This document shows, in pieces, positions 48,763 to 59,497 of a stretch of 64,000 bases of DNA. The notes below the pieces were generated by a model that did no database searches, was not told where the DNA came from, and was given only the letters and a program-made list of their open reading frames with translations. Source of the DNA: Azoarcus sp. DN11 (GTDB lineage Bacteria > Pseudomonadota > Gammaproteobacteria > Burkholderiales > Rhodocyclaceae); contig NZ_CP021731.1 of the NCBI RefSeq assembly GCF_003628555.1, forward strand, positions 3,782,001-3,846,000. The letters run 5' to 3'. Made by a program: the position numbers and the translations under genes. Position 1 is the first letter of the stretch, and each line of letters opens with the position of its first letter.

Positions 48763-50562
48763 ATGCGAACCAAGTACTGCGGCCAGGTAAGCGCCGCCGA
48801 CCTCGACCAGACCGTGACCCTTTGCGGTTGGGTACACCGCCGCCGCGACCACGGCGGAGTCATCTTCATCGATCTGCGCGATCGTGAAGGTCTCGTGCAG
48901 GTCGTCTGCGACCCCGATCGCGCCGACACTTTCCGCACCGCCGAATCGATCCGCAACGAGTACGTGGTCAACCTGACGGGCAAGGTGCGCCGCCGCCCGG
49001 CCGGCACCGAGAACGCGAACCTCGTCTCCGGCGAGGTGGAAGTGCTGTGCCACACGATCGAGGTGTTGAACGCCTCGGCGACGCCGCCGTTCCAGCTCGA
49101 TGACGACAACCTGTCCGAGAACGTGCGGCTGGTGAACCGCGTGATCGACCTGCGTCGCCCGCAGATGCAGCAGAACATGATGCTGCGCTACAAGGTGGCG
49201 ATGGCCTTCCGCCGCTTCCTCGACGCGCAGGGCTTCATCGACATCGAGACGCCGATGCTCACGAAGAGCACGCCGGAAGGTGCGCGCGACTACCTCGTGC
49301 CCTCGCGTGTGCACCCGGGCCAGTTCTTCGCCCTGCCGCAGTCGCCGCAGCTCTTCAAGCAGCTCTTGATGGTCGCGGGTTTCGACCGCTATTACCAGAT
49401 CACGAAGTGCTTCCGCGACGAAGACCTGCGCGCCGACCGCCAGCCGGAGTTCACCCAGGTCGATATCGAGACCTCGTTCCTGAACGAGATCGAGATCACC
49501 GCGATCATGGAAGACATGATCCGCTTCGTGTTCAAGGAAGCGCTCGCGGTCGAGCTGCCCAATCCCTTCCCGCGCATGACCTACGCGGAAGCGATGCGCC
49601 GCTTCGGCTCGGACAAGCCGGACATGCGCGTGACGCTGGAATTGACCGAAGTCACCGACGCCGTCCGCGACGTTGCCTTCAAGGTCTTCAGCGGCCCGGC
49701 CACCAGCGGCGGCCGCGTCGCCGCGCTGCGCATCCCGGGCGGCGCCTCGCTGACGCGCGGCGAGATCGACGAGTACACCAAGTTCGTCGGCATCTATGGC
49801 GCAAAGGGGCTGGCCTACATCAAGGTCAATGACGTCGCGCAGCCCAACGAAACCGGCCTGCAATCGCCGATCGTCAAGAACCTCCACGAGACCGCACTGC
49901 GCACCATCCTCGAGCGCACCGGCGCCCAGTCCGGCGACCTGATCTTCTTCGGCGCGGACAAGACCAAGGTCGTCAACGACGCCCTCGGCGCGCTGCGTAT
50001 CAAGCTGGGGCACGAGAAGGGCTATGTGACCGGCGACGCGTGGCGTCCGCTGTGGGTGGTCGACTTCCCGATGTTCGAGTACGACGAGGAAGACAAGCGC
50101 TGGGTCGCGTGCCATCACCCTTTCACCAGCCCGAAGGACGAGCATGTCGAGCAGCTCGAATCGAATCCGGGCGAGTGCCTTGCGAAGGCCTACGACCTCG
50201 CGCTGAACGGCTGGGAGATCGGCGGCGGCTCGGTGCGTATCCATCGCGCGGACGTGCAGGCGCGCGTCTTCGACGCGCTCAACATCGGCCCCGAGGAGCA
50301 GCAGGTCAAGTTCGGCTTCCTGCTCGACGCGCTCCGGTACGGCGCCCCGCCGCACGGCGGTCTCGCCTTCGGTCTCGATCGCATCGTCACGCTGATGACC
50401 GGCGCCGAATCGATCCGCGACGTGATCGCCTTCCCGAAAACGCAGCGCGCGCAGTGCCTGCTGACCGATGCGCCGGGGGCGGTCGATGAAAAGCAGTTGC
50501 GCGAGCTGCATATCCGCCTGCGCCAGAAAGTCGAAACCCAGGTCGAAGTCGCCAAGATCTGA
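48763..50562 (+). CDS. aspS: Aspartyl-tRNA synthetase
   Basis: 599 aa class II synthetase. It has an N-terminal anticodon-binding OB fold ([20 protein letters not shown]), motif 2 [16 protein letters not shown], motif 3 [15 protein letters not shown], and the bacterial GAD insertion. Start [11 protein letters not shown] terminator follows. Confidence 0.97.
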   Translation: MRTKYCGQVSAADLDQTVTLCGWVHRRRDHGGVIFIDLRDREGLVQVVCDPDRADTFRTAESIRNEYVVNLTGKVRRRPAGTENANLVSGEVEVLCHTIEVLNASATPPFQLDDDNLSENVRLVNRVIDLRRPQMQQNMMLRYKVAMAFRRFLDAQGFIDIETPMLTKSTPEGARDYLVPSRVHPGQFFALPQSPQLFKQLLMVAGFDRYYQITKCFRDEDLRADRQPEFTQVDIETSFLNEIEITAIMEDMIRFVFKEALAVELPNPFPRMTYAEAMRRFGSDKPDMRVTLELTEVTDAVRDVAFKVFSGPATSGGRVAALRIPGGASLTRGEIDEYTKFVGIYGAKGLAYIKVNDVAQPNETGLQSPIVKNLHETALRTILERTGAQSGDLIFFGADKTKVVNDALGALRIKLGHEKGYVTGDAWRPLWVVDFPMFEYDEEDKRWVACHHPFTSPKDEHVEQLESNPGECLAKAYDLALNGWEIGGGSVRIHRADVQARVFDALNIGPEEQQVKFGFLLDALRYGAPPHGGLAFGLDRIVTLMTGAESIRDVIAFPKTQRAQCLLTDAPGAVDEKQLRELHIRLRQKVETQVEVAKI

Positions 50563-50581
50563 ACGTCGGCACGCACCGCAT

Positions 50582-50620
50582 GACAAGGGCAGATGGGTGA
50601 CCATCTGCCCTTTGTCTTTT
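50582..50620 (+). terminator. Intrinsic terminator after aspS
   Basis: Stem GACAAGGGCAGATGG / CCATCTGCCCTTTGTC with loop GTGA and one unpaired T, then a T-rich end. It begins 20 bases after the aspS stop. Confidence 0.85.
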
Positions 50621-50740
50621 GCGGGCCCCCGCCTGCCGGTTCAGGGCGCAGCGACAAAAGCTACAGATTTCACCCGACATTGCCGTAAGCTTCGGAAACG
50701 CCCCCCGCGTAACGAAACCCGAACCGCACCGAATGCGAAC

Positions 50741-52363
50741 ATGGCCGAACTCGAACGACTGAATTTCCTCATTGTGGAAAGCAACCAGGGCATGCGCAGC
50801 CAATTGCGTTCGATGCTCAACAGCTTCGGGATCGCCAACGTCAAGTTCGCCCCCTCGGCCGGGATGGCGATCAGCCGCCTGCGCGACCGTCGCTATGACG
50901 TCATCCTGAGCGAGTACAACCTGGGTGACGGCCAGGACGGCCAGCATCTGCTGGAAGATCTGCGCAACAAGGAGATCATCCCGCTCGACACGCTGTTCAT
51001 CATGATCACCGGCGAACGCAACTACGAGCGTGTGGTGAGTGCGGCAGAACTTGTGCCGAACGACTACATCCTGAAGCCGCTGACGCCCGACATGCTCCAC
51101 GTGCGGCTTCTCCGTGCGCTGGAAAAACGTGAAATCTTCCAGCCCGTCTATCGGATGATCGAAACCGGGGACACGCAACAGGCCATCGAACTCTGCGCGG
51201 CCAGAGCGGAGTCCCATCCGCGCTACCGTACCGATTTTCTGCGCCTCGAAGCGGAGCAGCACGCCGCTCTCGGTCATACCGAACAGGCGGAAGCCATCTA
51301 CCGCGAGATCCTCACGGCAAGGGTGGTGCCGTGGGCACGGCTGGGGCTGGCCAGGATGCTGTTCGCGAAAAAGGACTATGCCGCGGCAGAGGAAATACTG
51401 AGCGAGCTGGTTGCGGAAAACAGCCGGTATGTCGATGCCTACGATTGGCTGGCCCGCACGCGCGAAGAGACCGGCCGCCTCAAGGAAGCGCGCGACGTGC
51501 TTGCGAGCGCAGTCTCCCTCTCGCCTCATCGCCTGAAGCGCCTGCGCCATCTTGGCAGCGTCCAGTTCGCGGCCGGCGACACGGCCGAAGCCGAGCGGAC
51601 CCTGGCCGAGGTCGTGCGCAAGGGCAAGTATTCCGATTTTCGCGACCCGGAGGACCACGTGCAACTGGTCCGGGCGCAGTTGAGCCAGGGGCGCACCGCA
51701 GAGGCCCAGGCGACGATCCGCGACCTCGAGTCGAGCATGGAGGGCTTGTCCACCACGCCCGCGTGCGCTTCGCTGTCGAAAGCCCTCTATCACACCCGCA
51801 CAGGCTCCCCCGAGCTTGCCCAGGCGGCGCTACAGGATGCCTTGCAGACCGGATCGGCCCTATCTGCGCTGTCGCTCGACATGAAGCAGGAGCTGGTCAA
51901 GGCCTGCCTCGACAATCACCTCGAGGCGGCCGGCAGCCAGCTGGTGATCGACATTCTGCGCAACGCGGCCGACGAGCGCACCGTCGAGAAGACCCGCGCA
52001 ATCCTGCGGGAGCGCGGTCGCAGCGATCTTTCCAATGAACTGGAAGAGCGTGTCCATGTGGAGGTGCGCGCCCTCATCAGCGCGGGCGCGGAGATGGTCA
52101 AGGCGGGCAATTTCGACGGCGCGGTGCGCGAAATGATGGCCGCAGTGCAGAAGATGCCGGGAAATCCGCATGTACTGTTCAACGCGGCCCTTGCCGTGCT
52201 GCGGCATATCGAAAATCGCGGCTGGAACGAACGCCTGGCGGCACAGGCACGCGGGCTGATCGCGCGCACACGGCGCCTCGACCCGACCAACCCCCGCCTC
52301 GAGGCGCTGAGCGGGTTCATGCAGCAGCTGGTACGGAAATACGCCCCGCGCCAGGGCGGGTAA
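50741..52363 (+). CDS. TPR protein with degenerate receiver domain
   Basis: 540 aa. An N-terminal response-regulator receiver (about 1-130) is followed by a long TPR array (about 135-540). The phospho-acceptor position reads SEYNLGDG, with Glu58 where Asp is expected (CheY Asp57). The acidic pair reads VESN instead of the usual DD, while Thr90 (MITGER) and Lys112 (ILKPLTP) are kept. Glu cannot be phosphorylated and often imitates the phosphorylated state, so the protein may be fixed 'on' or serve as a scaffold (inference). Start chosen at MAELERLNFL. No kinase gene is nearby. Confidence 0.85.
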   Translation: MAELERLNFLIVESNQGMRSQLRSMLNSFGIANVKFAPSAGMAISRLRDRRYDVILSEYNLGDGQDGQHLLEDLRNKEIIPLDTLFIMITGERNYERVVSAAELVPNDYILKPLTPDMLHVRLLRALEKREIFQPVYRMIETGDTQQAIELCAARAESHPRYRTDFLRLEAEQHAALGHTEQAEAIYREILTARVVPWARLGLARMLFAKKDYAAAEEILSELVAENSRYVDAYDWLARTREETGRLKEARDVLASAVSLSPHRLKRLRHLGSVQFAAGDTAEAERTLAEVVRKGKYSDFRDPEDHVQLVRAQLSQGRTAEAQATIRDLESSMEGLSTTPACASLSKALYHTRTGSPELAQAALQDALQTGSALSALSLDMKQELVKACLDNHLEAAGSQLVIDILRNAADERTVEKTRAILRERGRSDLSNELEERVHVEVRALISAGAEMVKAGNFDGAVREMMAAVQKMPGNPHVLFNAALAVLRHIENRGWNERLAAQARGLIARTRRLDPTNPRLEALSGFMQQLVRKYAPRQGG

Positions 52364-52406
52364 GCGGAAAGCGCGATTCGTATGCGCCGGCAGCCCGACC
52401 GGCGGG

Positions 52407-52790
52407 ATGGCTTCGGAGGATCTCTTGCGAGCTTTGGCACTCAGATTGGCGCTGTTCATGGCGGCAGCGCTCGCGGCACTCCCCGGGTGCGGCCGCGGAC
52501 CGGACAATGCGGCGGTCGCGAATGCGCTTCCGCCCGAGGCGGTCGCCACACTGCGCCTGATCGACCGGGGCGGCCCTTTCCCTCACCGCAAGGATGGCAC
52601 GGTGTTCCAGAACCGCGAGCGGCAGCTGCCGGACAAGCCGCGCGGCTACTACCGCGAATACACAGTAACGACGCCGGGCGCCGATGATCGTGGCGCGCGC
52701 CGCATCATCACCGGTGGCAACCCGCCCGAGGTGTATTACTACACCGGCGACCACTATCGCAGTTTCCGCCGGATCGAATCGCTGCGGTGA
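52407..52790 (+). CDS. Secreted barnase-type guanyl ribonuclease (N1/T1 family)
   Basis: 127 aa. A signal or lipoprotein-type N-terminus (ALAALPGC) precedes a domain close to microbial RNases such as RNase Sa: ALPPEAVATLRLI, GPFPHRKDGTVFQNRE, and GYYREYTV with the catalytic Glu. RRIITG carries the Arg and YYTGDHYRSF the catalytic His, so the active site looks complete. A TTG at 52425 with GGAGGA just upstream is an alternative start. A barstar-type inhibitor follows 14 bases later. Without an inhibitor the enzyme would be toxic in the cytoplasm. Confidence 0.88.
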   Translation: MASEDLLRALALRLALFMAAALAALPGCGRGPDNAAVANALPPEAVATLRLIDRGGPFPHRKDGTVFQNRERQLPDKPRGYYREYTVTTPGADDRGARRIITGGNPPEVYYYTGDHYRSFRRIESLR

Positions 52791-52804
52791 CGCGGGAGGA
52801 ATCG

Positions 52805-53248
52805 ATGGATCGGGAAGATCAACTGGCCGCAAGGCTGCACAAGGCCTCCGGCGCCGGGGTATACCACTTGCCCGGCGACGGCGGAGCCGCCCTCGCCGCT
52901 GCTGCCGCAGCCGCGGGCCTCGGCGTGGCACATGCCGACCTGCAGGATTGCCGGGACAAGGCCGAGTTCCTGCGCCGCGTGGCTGCGACCTTGCGTTTTC
53001 CCGCATGGTTCGGACACAACTGGGACGCACTCGCGGATTGCCTGACCGACATGAGCTGGTGGCCCGCCGACGGCCATGTGCTGATCCTCGCACACGCGGA
53101 TCGGTTTCGCGCCGCTGCGGAACAGGATTTCCTTCAGGCGCTGGAAATTTTCGGCGAAGCCGCGAGCGAACGGGCAGCGGAGGGCGTGCCTTTCTGGATC
53201 TTCGTCGGACTGACCGCCGACGGCCTTGTCCACCTGCGCACGTTCTGA
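52805..53248 (+). CDS. Barstar-family ribonuclease inhibitor
   Basis: 147 aa. The C-terminal two-thirds matches barstar: FPAWFGHNWDALADCLTDM aligns with the barnase-binding loop and helix, keeping both Asp residues that contact the RNase active site. It would block the adjacent RNase in the cytoplasm. The ATG at 52805 has GGGAGGA at good spacing; a GTG at 52787 overlaps the RNase stop. The two genes are clearly co-transcribed. Confidence 0.88.
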   Translation: MDREDQLAARLHKASGAGVYHLPGDGGAALAAAAAAAGLGVAHADLQDCRDKAEFLRRVAATLRFPAWFGHNWDALADCLTDMSWWPADGHVLILAHADRFRAAAEQDFLQALEIFGEAASERAAEGVPFWIFVGLTADGLVHLRTF

Positions 53249-53256
53249 CGAACGCG

Positions 53257-53721
53257 ATGGCCTACAAGCTGCCGGTGTCGGTGCTCGTCGTGGTTCACAC
53301 CGCGACCTTCGACATCCTGTTGCTGGAGCGCGTCGCACCGCCGGGATTCTGGCAATCGGTGACAGGGAGCCTGGAGCCGGGCGAGACGCCCGCCGAGACC
53401 GCGTTGCGGGAACTTCGCGAGGAAACGGGCATCCGTGCCCGACCGGAGCACCTGGTCGATTGGCATCACTGCAATCGCTTCGTGATCCGCGACGAATGGC
53501 GCCACCGTTATGCGCCGGACGTTTCGCACAACACGGAACATGTCTTCAGCCTGTGCGTGCCGGATGGCCAGGCGGTGGCGCTCGCCCCCGACGAGCACGA
53601 CGCCGCGCTCTGGCTGCCGCAGGCGGCGGCGGCCGCGAAGGTGTTTTCGTGGACGAACCGCGACGCGATCCTGCAGCTTCGCGAGCACTACCGCGGCAAC
53701 CAAGCCGGCACACCCGCTTAG
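53257..53721 (+). CDS. nudB: Dihydroneopterin triphosphate diphosphatase (Nudix)
   Basis: 154 aa. The Nudix box is GSLEPGETPAETALRELREETGI. The N-terminus LPVSVLVVVHTATFDILLLER and the later HNTEHVFSL match NudB of folate synthesis. It follows the barstar gene by 8 bases; in many betaproteobacteria nudB follows aspS more directly, so the receiver-TPR and RNase genes look inserted here. Confidence 0.88.
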   Translation: MAYKLPVSVLVVVHTATFDILLLERVAPPGFWQSVTGSLEPGETPAETALRELREETGIRARPEHLVDWHHCNRFVIRDEWRHRYAPDVSHNTEHVFSLCVPDGQAVALAPDEHDAALWLPQAAAAAKVFSWTNRDAILQLREHYRGNQAGTPA

Positions 53722-53774
53722 CTTCCAGCCCCCCTGACCGACCGGCGCGAGCGCCTCCGGGGCACGGCGCCGGT

Positions 53775-53803
53775 CTTGAAATGCCCCATTCCGATCCTAT
53801 ATT
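53775..53803 (+). promoter_or_regulatory. Promoter of hsp20 (sigma32 or sigma70 type)
   Basis: CTTGAAA (53775-53781) followed after 14 bases by CCTATAT fits a sigma32 pattern moderately. TTGAAA-N16-TATATT also fits sigma70 well. It lies about 40 bases upstream of the hsp20 ATG. Which factor uses it cannot be decided from sequence. Confidence 0.55.
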
Positions 53804-53841
53804 TGGGATGGGAAGACCCTGTTGCCAAAGAGGAGAAAGCC

Positions 53842-54258
53842 ATGAGCAATCTGATTCGTCGCGATCCCTTCGATGACCTGCTGCGCGGATTCTTCGTCCG
53901 CCCGGTCGATTTCGGCGGCGGCGTCAGCGAAGCTCCCCAGATGCGCGTGGATGTGAAGGAGGACAACGACGCCTACGAGGTTCACGCGGAACTGCCGGGT
54001 ATCAGGAAAGAAGACATTCATGTGCACATCGACGGCCCGGTGGTGTCGATCAGTGCCGAACGCAAGCAGGAAAAGGAAGTGAAGGAAGGTGAGCGGGTGC
54101 TGCGCACCGAACGTTATTTCGGCAAGGTGTCGCGCAGCTTCCAGTTGGGCCAGGAGATCGACGAGGCCCGCTCGAGCGCCCGGTTCAACGATGGCGTGCT
54201 CGAACTGAGTCTGCCCAAGAAAGCGCACGAGCAGGCAAGACGGCTGACGATCGACTGA
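53842..54258 (+). CDS. Small heat shock protein Hsp20 family
   Basis: 138 aa alpha-crystallin-domain chaperone that holds unfolded proteins. The domain runs about 40-130, with ELPGIRKEDIHVHID, RYFGKVSRSFQL and FNDGVLELSLPK. The C-terminal RRLTID offers an LTI motif like the IxI used in assembly. GAGGAG precedes the ATG. A terminator follows. Confidence 0.92.
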   Translation: MSNLIRRDPFDDLLRGFFVRPVDFGGGVSEAPQMRVDVKEDNDAYEVHAELPGIRKEDIHVHIDGPVVSISAERKQEKEVKEGERVLRTERYFGKVSRSFQLGQEIDEARSSARFNDGVLELSLPKKAHEQARRLTID

Positions 54259-56084
<1,826 letters not shown>

Positions 56085-56181
56085 TTGCATCTGCAATGCT
56101 GCCGTGTCCGTCGTCACGCGGATCGCGCGACTGCTGCGCAACCACATCGCGGCCGCGATTCTGGTCCCGGCCCGGGCCGCA

Positions 56182-56433
56182 TCAGCCAACACTGAGGCGG
56201 CTGACGAAATCGACAACGGTCCCCACGGTGGCGAAAGAACTGCCGTCGACCTCGTCGTCCGGCACCTCAATGCCGAAACGCTCCTCGATCGCCTGGATCA
56301 CGGCAAGCACTGCCATCGAATCGAGTTCCGGCACGCTGCCCAACAGCGGCGTGTCGGCGTCGAACAGCAAACCGCGTCCATCGAGACTCAACACTTCGTC
56401 GAGCAGGGCCAAGACCTGTTCCTGGATATTCAA
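56182..56433 (-). CDS. Acyl carrier protein, exosortase-A-type locus
   Basis: About 83 aa. The phosphopantetheine Ser lies in VPELDSMAVLAVIQAI, followed by ERFGIEVPDDEVDGSSFATVG, a typical ACP. The TTG start at 56433 has GAGG 8 bases upstream; an ATG at 56481 would add 16 residues. It is divergent from the acyl-CoA ligase. A TATAAT (56512-56517) on the minus strand may be its -10. ACPs of this kind accompany the ligase and decarboxylase in exosortase A loci. Confidence 0.85.
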   Translation of the reverse strand: MNIQEQVLALLDEVLSLDGRGLLFDADTPLLGSVPELDSMAVLAVIQAIEERFGIEVPDDEVDGSSFATVGTVVDFVSRLSVG

Positions 56434-56586
56434 AACGAAAACCTCGCTGCACCGACCAACACACTTTACGATTGCAACCATCCGCCACCGGCTTCCGGCG
56501 CGGAACTGCGAATTATACTTCCGGTCGGCGCCGAACTCCGCCGCCCATTGTCGGAATAATGCACGATCCCGAACCCGGAACACTCG

Positions 56587-58182
56587 ATGACAACGACCGC
56601 CCTGCTCCACGGCCTGCTCCGCAGCGCCGTTGCGCGCAATCCCGCACAAGCGGCGCTAACGCGCGCAGCACAAACCTTATCCTACGCGGAACTCGGCACG
56701 CAATGCGACGCATTTGCCGCCGGCCTGCTCGCGTTGGGCCTCGCGCGGGGCGAACGGGTAGCGATCTATCTTGAAAAGCGCTTCGAATTCGTATCAGCCG
56801 CCTTCGGCACGAGCGCTGCCGGAGGCGTGCTGGTCCCGGTCAATCCGCTACTGAAGGGTGAACAGGTCGGGCACATCCTGAACGACTGCAACGTGCGCGT
56901 GCTGGTGACGAGTGCCGAGCGCCTGCCCTTGCTGCAGCCGGTGCTGGCGGCATGTCACGATCTGCGGCAAGTGGTGCTGGTCGGGAATCCCGTCACGCTG
57001 CCCACCGTCGAAGGCGCGAGCGTGCACCGCTGGAGCGATCTTGCCGAAGCGCCCGCCCGCGCCGGCCATCGCGTCATCGATTCCGACATGGCCGCGATCC
57101 TGTATACGTCGGGCAGCACCGGGCGGCCAAAAGGCGTCGTGCTGTCCCACCGCAACGTCGTCACGGGCGCCCGCAGCGTCGCGCAATACCTCGGCAACCA
57201 TTCCGGCGACACTTTGCTTGCGGCCCTGCCGCTGTCGTTCGACGCCGGCCTGTCACAGCTCACGACGGCCTTCCACTCCGGGGCACGCGTGGTGTTGATC
57301 GACTATTTGCTGCCGCGCGACGTGCTCAACGCCGTCGTGCGCGAACGGGTGACCGGACTCACCGCAGTGCCGCCGCTGTGGATCCAGCTCGCGGGGCTCG
57401 AGTGGCCGGGGACCGTCGGCGAACACCTGAGGTACATCGCCAACACCGGCGGGCGCATGCCCTTCGAGACGCTGAAGACGCTGCGCGCCAAGCTGCCGCG
57501 CACGCGCCCCTTCCTGATGTACGGCCTCACCGAAGCCTTCCGCGCGACCTACCTGCCGCCGGAAGAGATCGACCGTCGCCCCGATTCGATCGGCAAGGCA
57601 ATTCCGAACGCCGAAGTGCTGGTGCTGCGCGAGGACGGCACGGAATGCGCGCCGAACGAACCCGGCGAACTGGTGCAGCGCGGGGCGCTGGTCGGCATGG
57701 GCTACTGGAACGATGCGGAAAAGACTGCCGAGCGCTACAGGCCGCTGCCGGCGGGCATCGGCGGACGCGACGCCGGGCTGACGATTCCCGAGATCGCCGT
57801 GTTCTCAGGCGACACCGTGCGCCGCGACGAGGACGGCTTCCTGTACTTCATCGGCCGGCGCGACGAGATGATGAAGACTTCGGGCTATCGCGTGAGCCCC
57901 ACGGAAGTCGAGGAGATCGTCTATGGCACCGGCCGCGTCGGCGAATGCGTCGCTTTCGGCGTGCCGCACCTGGCGCTCGGACAGGCAATCTGCCTCGTCG
58001 CAACGCCCGCGCCGGGCACAACCCTCGACACGGCGGCGCTGCTCGCAGACTGCCGCAACCGCATGCCCGCCTACATGGTGCCGTCACGCGTCGAAGTGCG
58101 CAGTGGTCCGCTCCCGCGCAATCCCAACGGGAAGATCGATCGCAAAACGCTCGCCGCCGAAGTGCAGGAGGCCGCGCGATGA
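56587..58182 (+). CDS. Acyl-CoA ligase (AMP-forming), exosortase A system-associated
   Basis: 531 aa adenylate-forming enzyme. AMP-binding motif ILYTSGSTGRPKGVVLSHRN, then YGLTEAFRATYLPPEE, KTSGYRVSPTEVE, and the catalytic Lys region NPNGKIDRKTLA. It resembles the TIGR03098-type ligase linked to exosortase A. Its likely job is loading an acyl or amino-acyl group on the adjacent ACP (inference). The stop overlaps the decarboxylase start. Confidence 0.88.
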   Translation: MTTTALLHGLLRSAVARNPAQAALTRAAQTLSYAELGTQCDAFAAGLLALGLARGERVAIYLEKRFEFVSAAFGTSAAGGVLVPVNPLLKGEQVGHILNDCNVRVLVTSAERLPLLQPVLAACHDLRQVVLVGNPVTLPTVEGASVHRWSDLAEAPARAGHRVIDSDMAAILYTSGSTGRPKGVVLSHRNVVTGARSVAQYLGNHSGDTLLAALPLSFDAGLSQLTTAFHSGARVVLIDYLLPRDVLNAVVRERVTGLTAVPPLWIQLAGLEWPGTVGEHLRYIANTGGRMPFETLKTLRAKLPRTRPFLMYGLTEAFRATYLPPEEIDRRPDSIGKAIPNAEVLVLREDGTECAPNEPGELVQRGALVGMGYWNDAEKTAERYRPLPAGIGGRDAGLTIPEIAVFSGDTVRRDEDGFLYFIGRRDEMMKTSGYRVSPTEVEEIVYGTGRVGECVAFGVPHLALGQAICLVATPAPGTTLDTAALLADCRNRMPAYMVPSRVEVRSGPLPRNPNGKIDRKTLAAEVQEAAR

Positions 58183-59423
58183 GCGGCGCCGCGAAATCCG
58201 CCCCGGTACACGCGCCGATGACGCAGTTCGCGAGCGAAAACGGCGAGCTCCTCGTCGGCGGCATCCCGCTCACCCGTCTTGCTGCACGGGTCGGACGCAC
58301 GCCCTTCTACGCCTATGACCGCAGGGTACTGAACCGGCGCATTGCCGAACTGCGCGCGGCATTCCCCCCGGCGGTCCAGCTTCACTACGCGATGAAGGCG
58401 AACCCGATGCCGGCGCTGGTCGGCCACATGGCGACACTGGTCGACGGCATCGACGTGGCGTCGGCTGGAGAGCTCAAAGTGGCACTCGATGCCGGGGTCG
58501 CTCCGCACGACATCAGCTTTGCAGGTCCGGGCAAGCGCGACGCCGAGCTGGTGCAGGCGGTCGCCGCCGGCATCCTCGTGAATGTCGAATCGCTCCGCGA
58601 GATCGCCCCGCTGGCGGCCGCTTCAGCTGCGCTCGGGGTCCCGGCACGCGTTGCCGTCCGAGTCAATCCGGATTTCGAACTCAAGTCATCAGGGATGAAG
58701 ATGGGGGGCGGGCCGAAACAGTTCGGCGTAGACGCCGAGCAAGTCCCCGAACTGCTCGCCGAGATCGGGCGCGCGGGCTGCACATTCGAGGGCTTCCACC
58801 TTTTCGCCGGGTCGCAGAATCTCAAGGCCGATGCGATCATCGAGGCGCAGCGCAAGAGCTTCGAACTCGCGGTACGCCTCGCCCAGGCTGCGCCGGCACC
58901 GGTGAAATGCCTGAATCTCGGCGGCGGCTTCGGCATTCCGTACTTCCCGGGCGAACAGGCACTCGAGCTCGCCCCGATCGGCGAGAACCTTGCCGCGCTC
59001 GTCGCCGAGGCGGCGCGCGATCTGCCTCAGGCCGCGCTCATCATCGAACTGGGACGCTACCTCGTGGGTGAGGCGGGTCTCTACGTGTGCCGGGTCATCG
59101 ACAAGAAGGTCTCGCGCGGCCACACCTACCTCGTCACCGACGGCGGTCTTCACCACCACCTATCGGCATCGGGAAATTTTGGACAAGTGATCCGCAAGAA
59201 CTACCCCGTCGCGATCGGCAACCGGATGGGTGCCGTGGCGGGTGACGCGGTATCGGTCGTCGGGCCGCTATGCACGCCGCTCGACCTGCTTGCCGACCGG
59301 ATGGCGCTCCCGGACGCGGAACCCGGCGACCTGGTGGTCATCGGCCAATCGGGCGCCTACGGTGCCAGCGCCAGCCCGCAGGCCTTCCTCGGCCATCCGG
59401 CCGTGACCGAAGTGTTGGTCTGA
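58179..59423 (+). CDS. PLP-dependent decarboxylase, exosortase A system-associated
   Basis: 414 aa, fold type III (DAP/ornithine decarboxylase family). The PLP lysine is in HYAMKANPMPALVG; the phosphate-binding GGGFGIPYFPGE and the DGGLHHHLSASG motif are clear. It matches the TIGR03099-type decarboxylase near exosortase genes. The substrate is not known. Start ATGA overlap with the ligase. A strong terminator follows. Confidence 0.88.
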   Translation: MSGAAKSAPVHAPMTQFASENGELLVGGIPLTRLAARVGRTPFYAYDRRVLNRRIAELRAAFPPAVQLHYAMKANPMPALVGHMATLVDGIDVASAGELKVALDAGVAPHDISFAGPGKRDAELVQAVAAGILVNVESLREIAPLAAASAALGVPARVAVRVNPDFELKSSGMKMGGGPKQFGVDAEQVPELLAEIGRAGCTFEGFHLFAGSQNLKADAIIEAQRKSFELAVRLAQAAPAPVKCLNLGGGFGIPYFPGEQALELAPIGENLAALVAEAARDLPQAALIIELGRYLVGEAGLYVCRVIDKKVSRGHTYLVTDGGLHHHLSASGNFGQVIRKNYPVAIGNRMGAVAGDAVSVVGPLCTPLDLLADRMALPDAEPGDLVVIGQSGAYGASASPQAFLGHPAVTEVLV

Positions 59424-59440
59424 CCGCGCTGCGGCGCCGC

Positions 59441-59476
59441 AAAGGGAAACGGGCGCCGAAGCGCCCGTTTCCCTTT
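59441..59476. terminator. Bidirectional terminator between decarboxylase and porin
   Basis: Perfect 16-pair palindrome: AAAGGGAAACGGGCGC, loop CGAA, GCGCCCGTTTCCCTTT. A/T ends on both sides let it serve the two converging genes. Its core ACGGGCGCCGAAGCGCCCGT recurs exactly in the next porin's terminator (60903-60922). Confidence 0.88.
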
Positions 59477-59497
59477 GGTCAGACCGTCGTCGGACGA

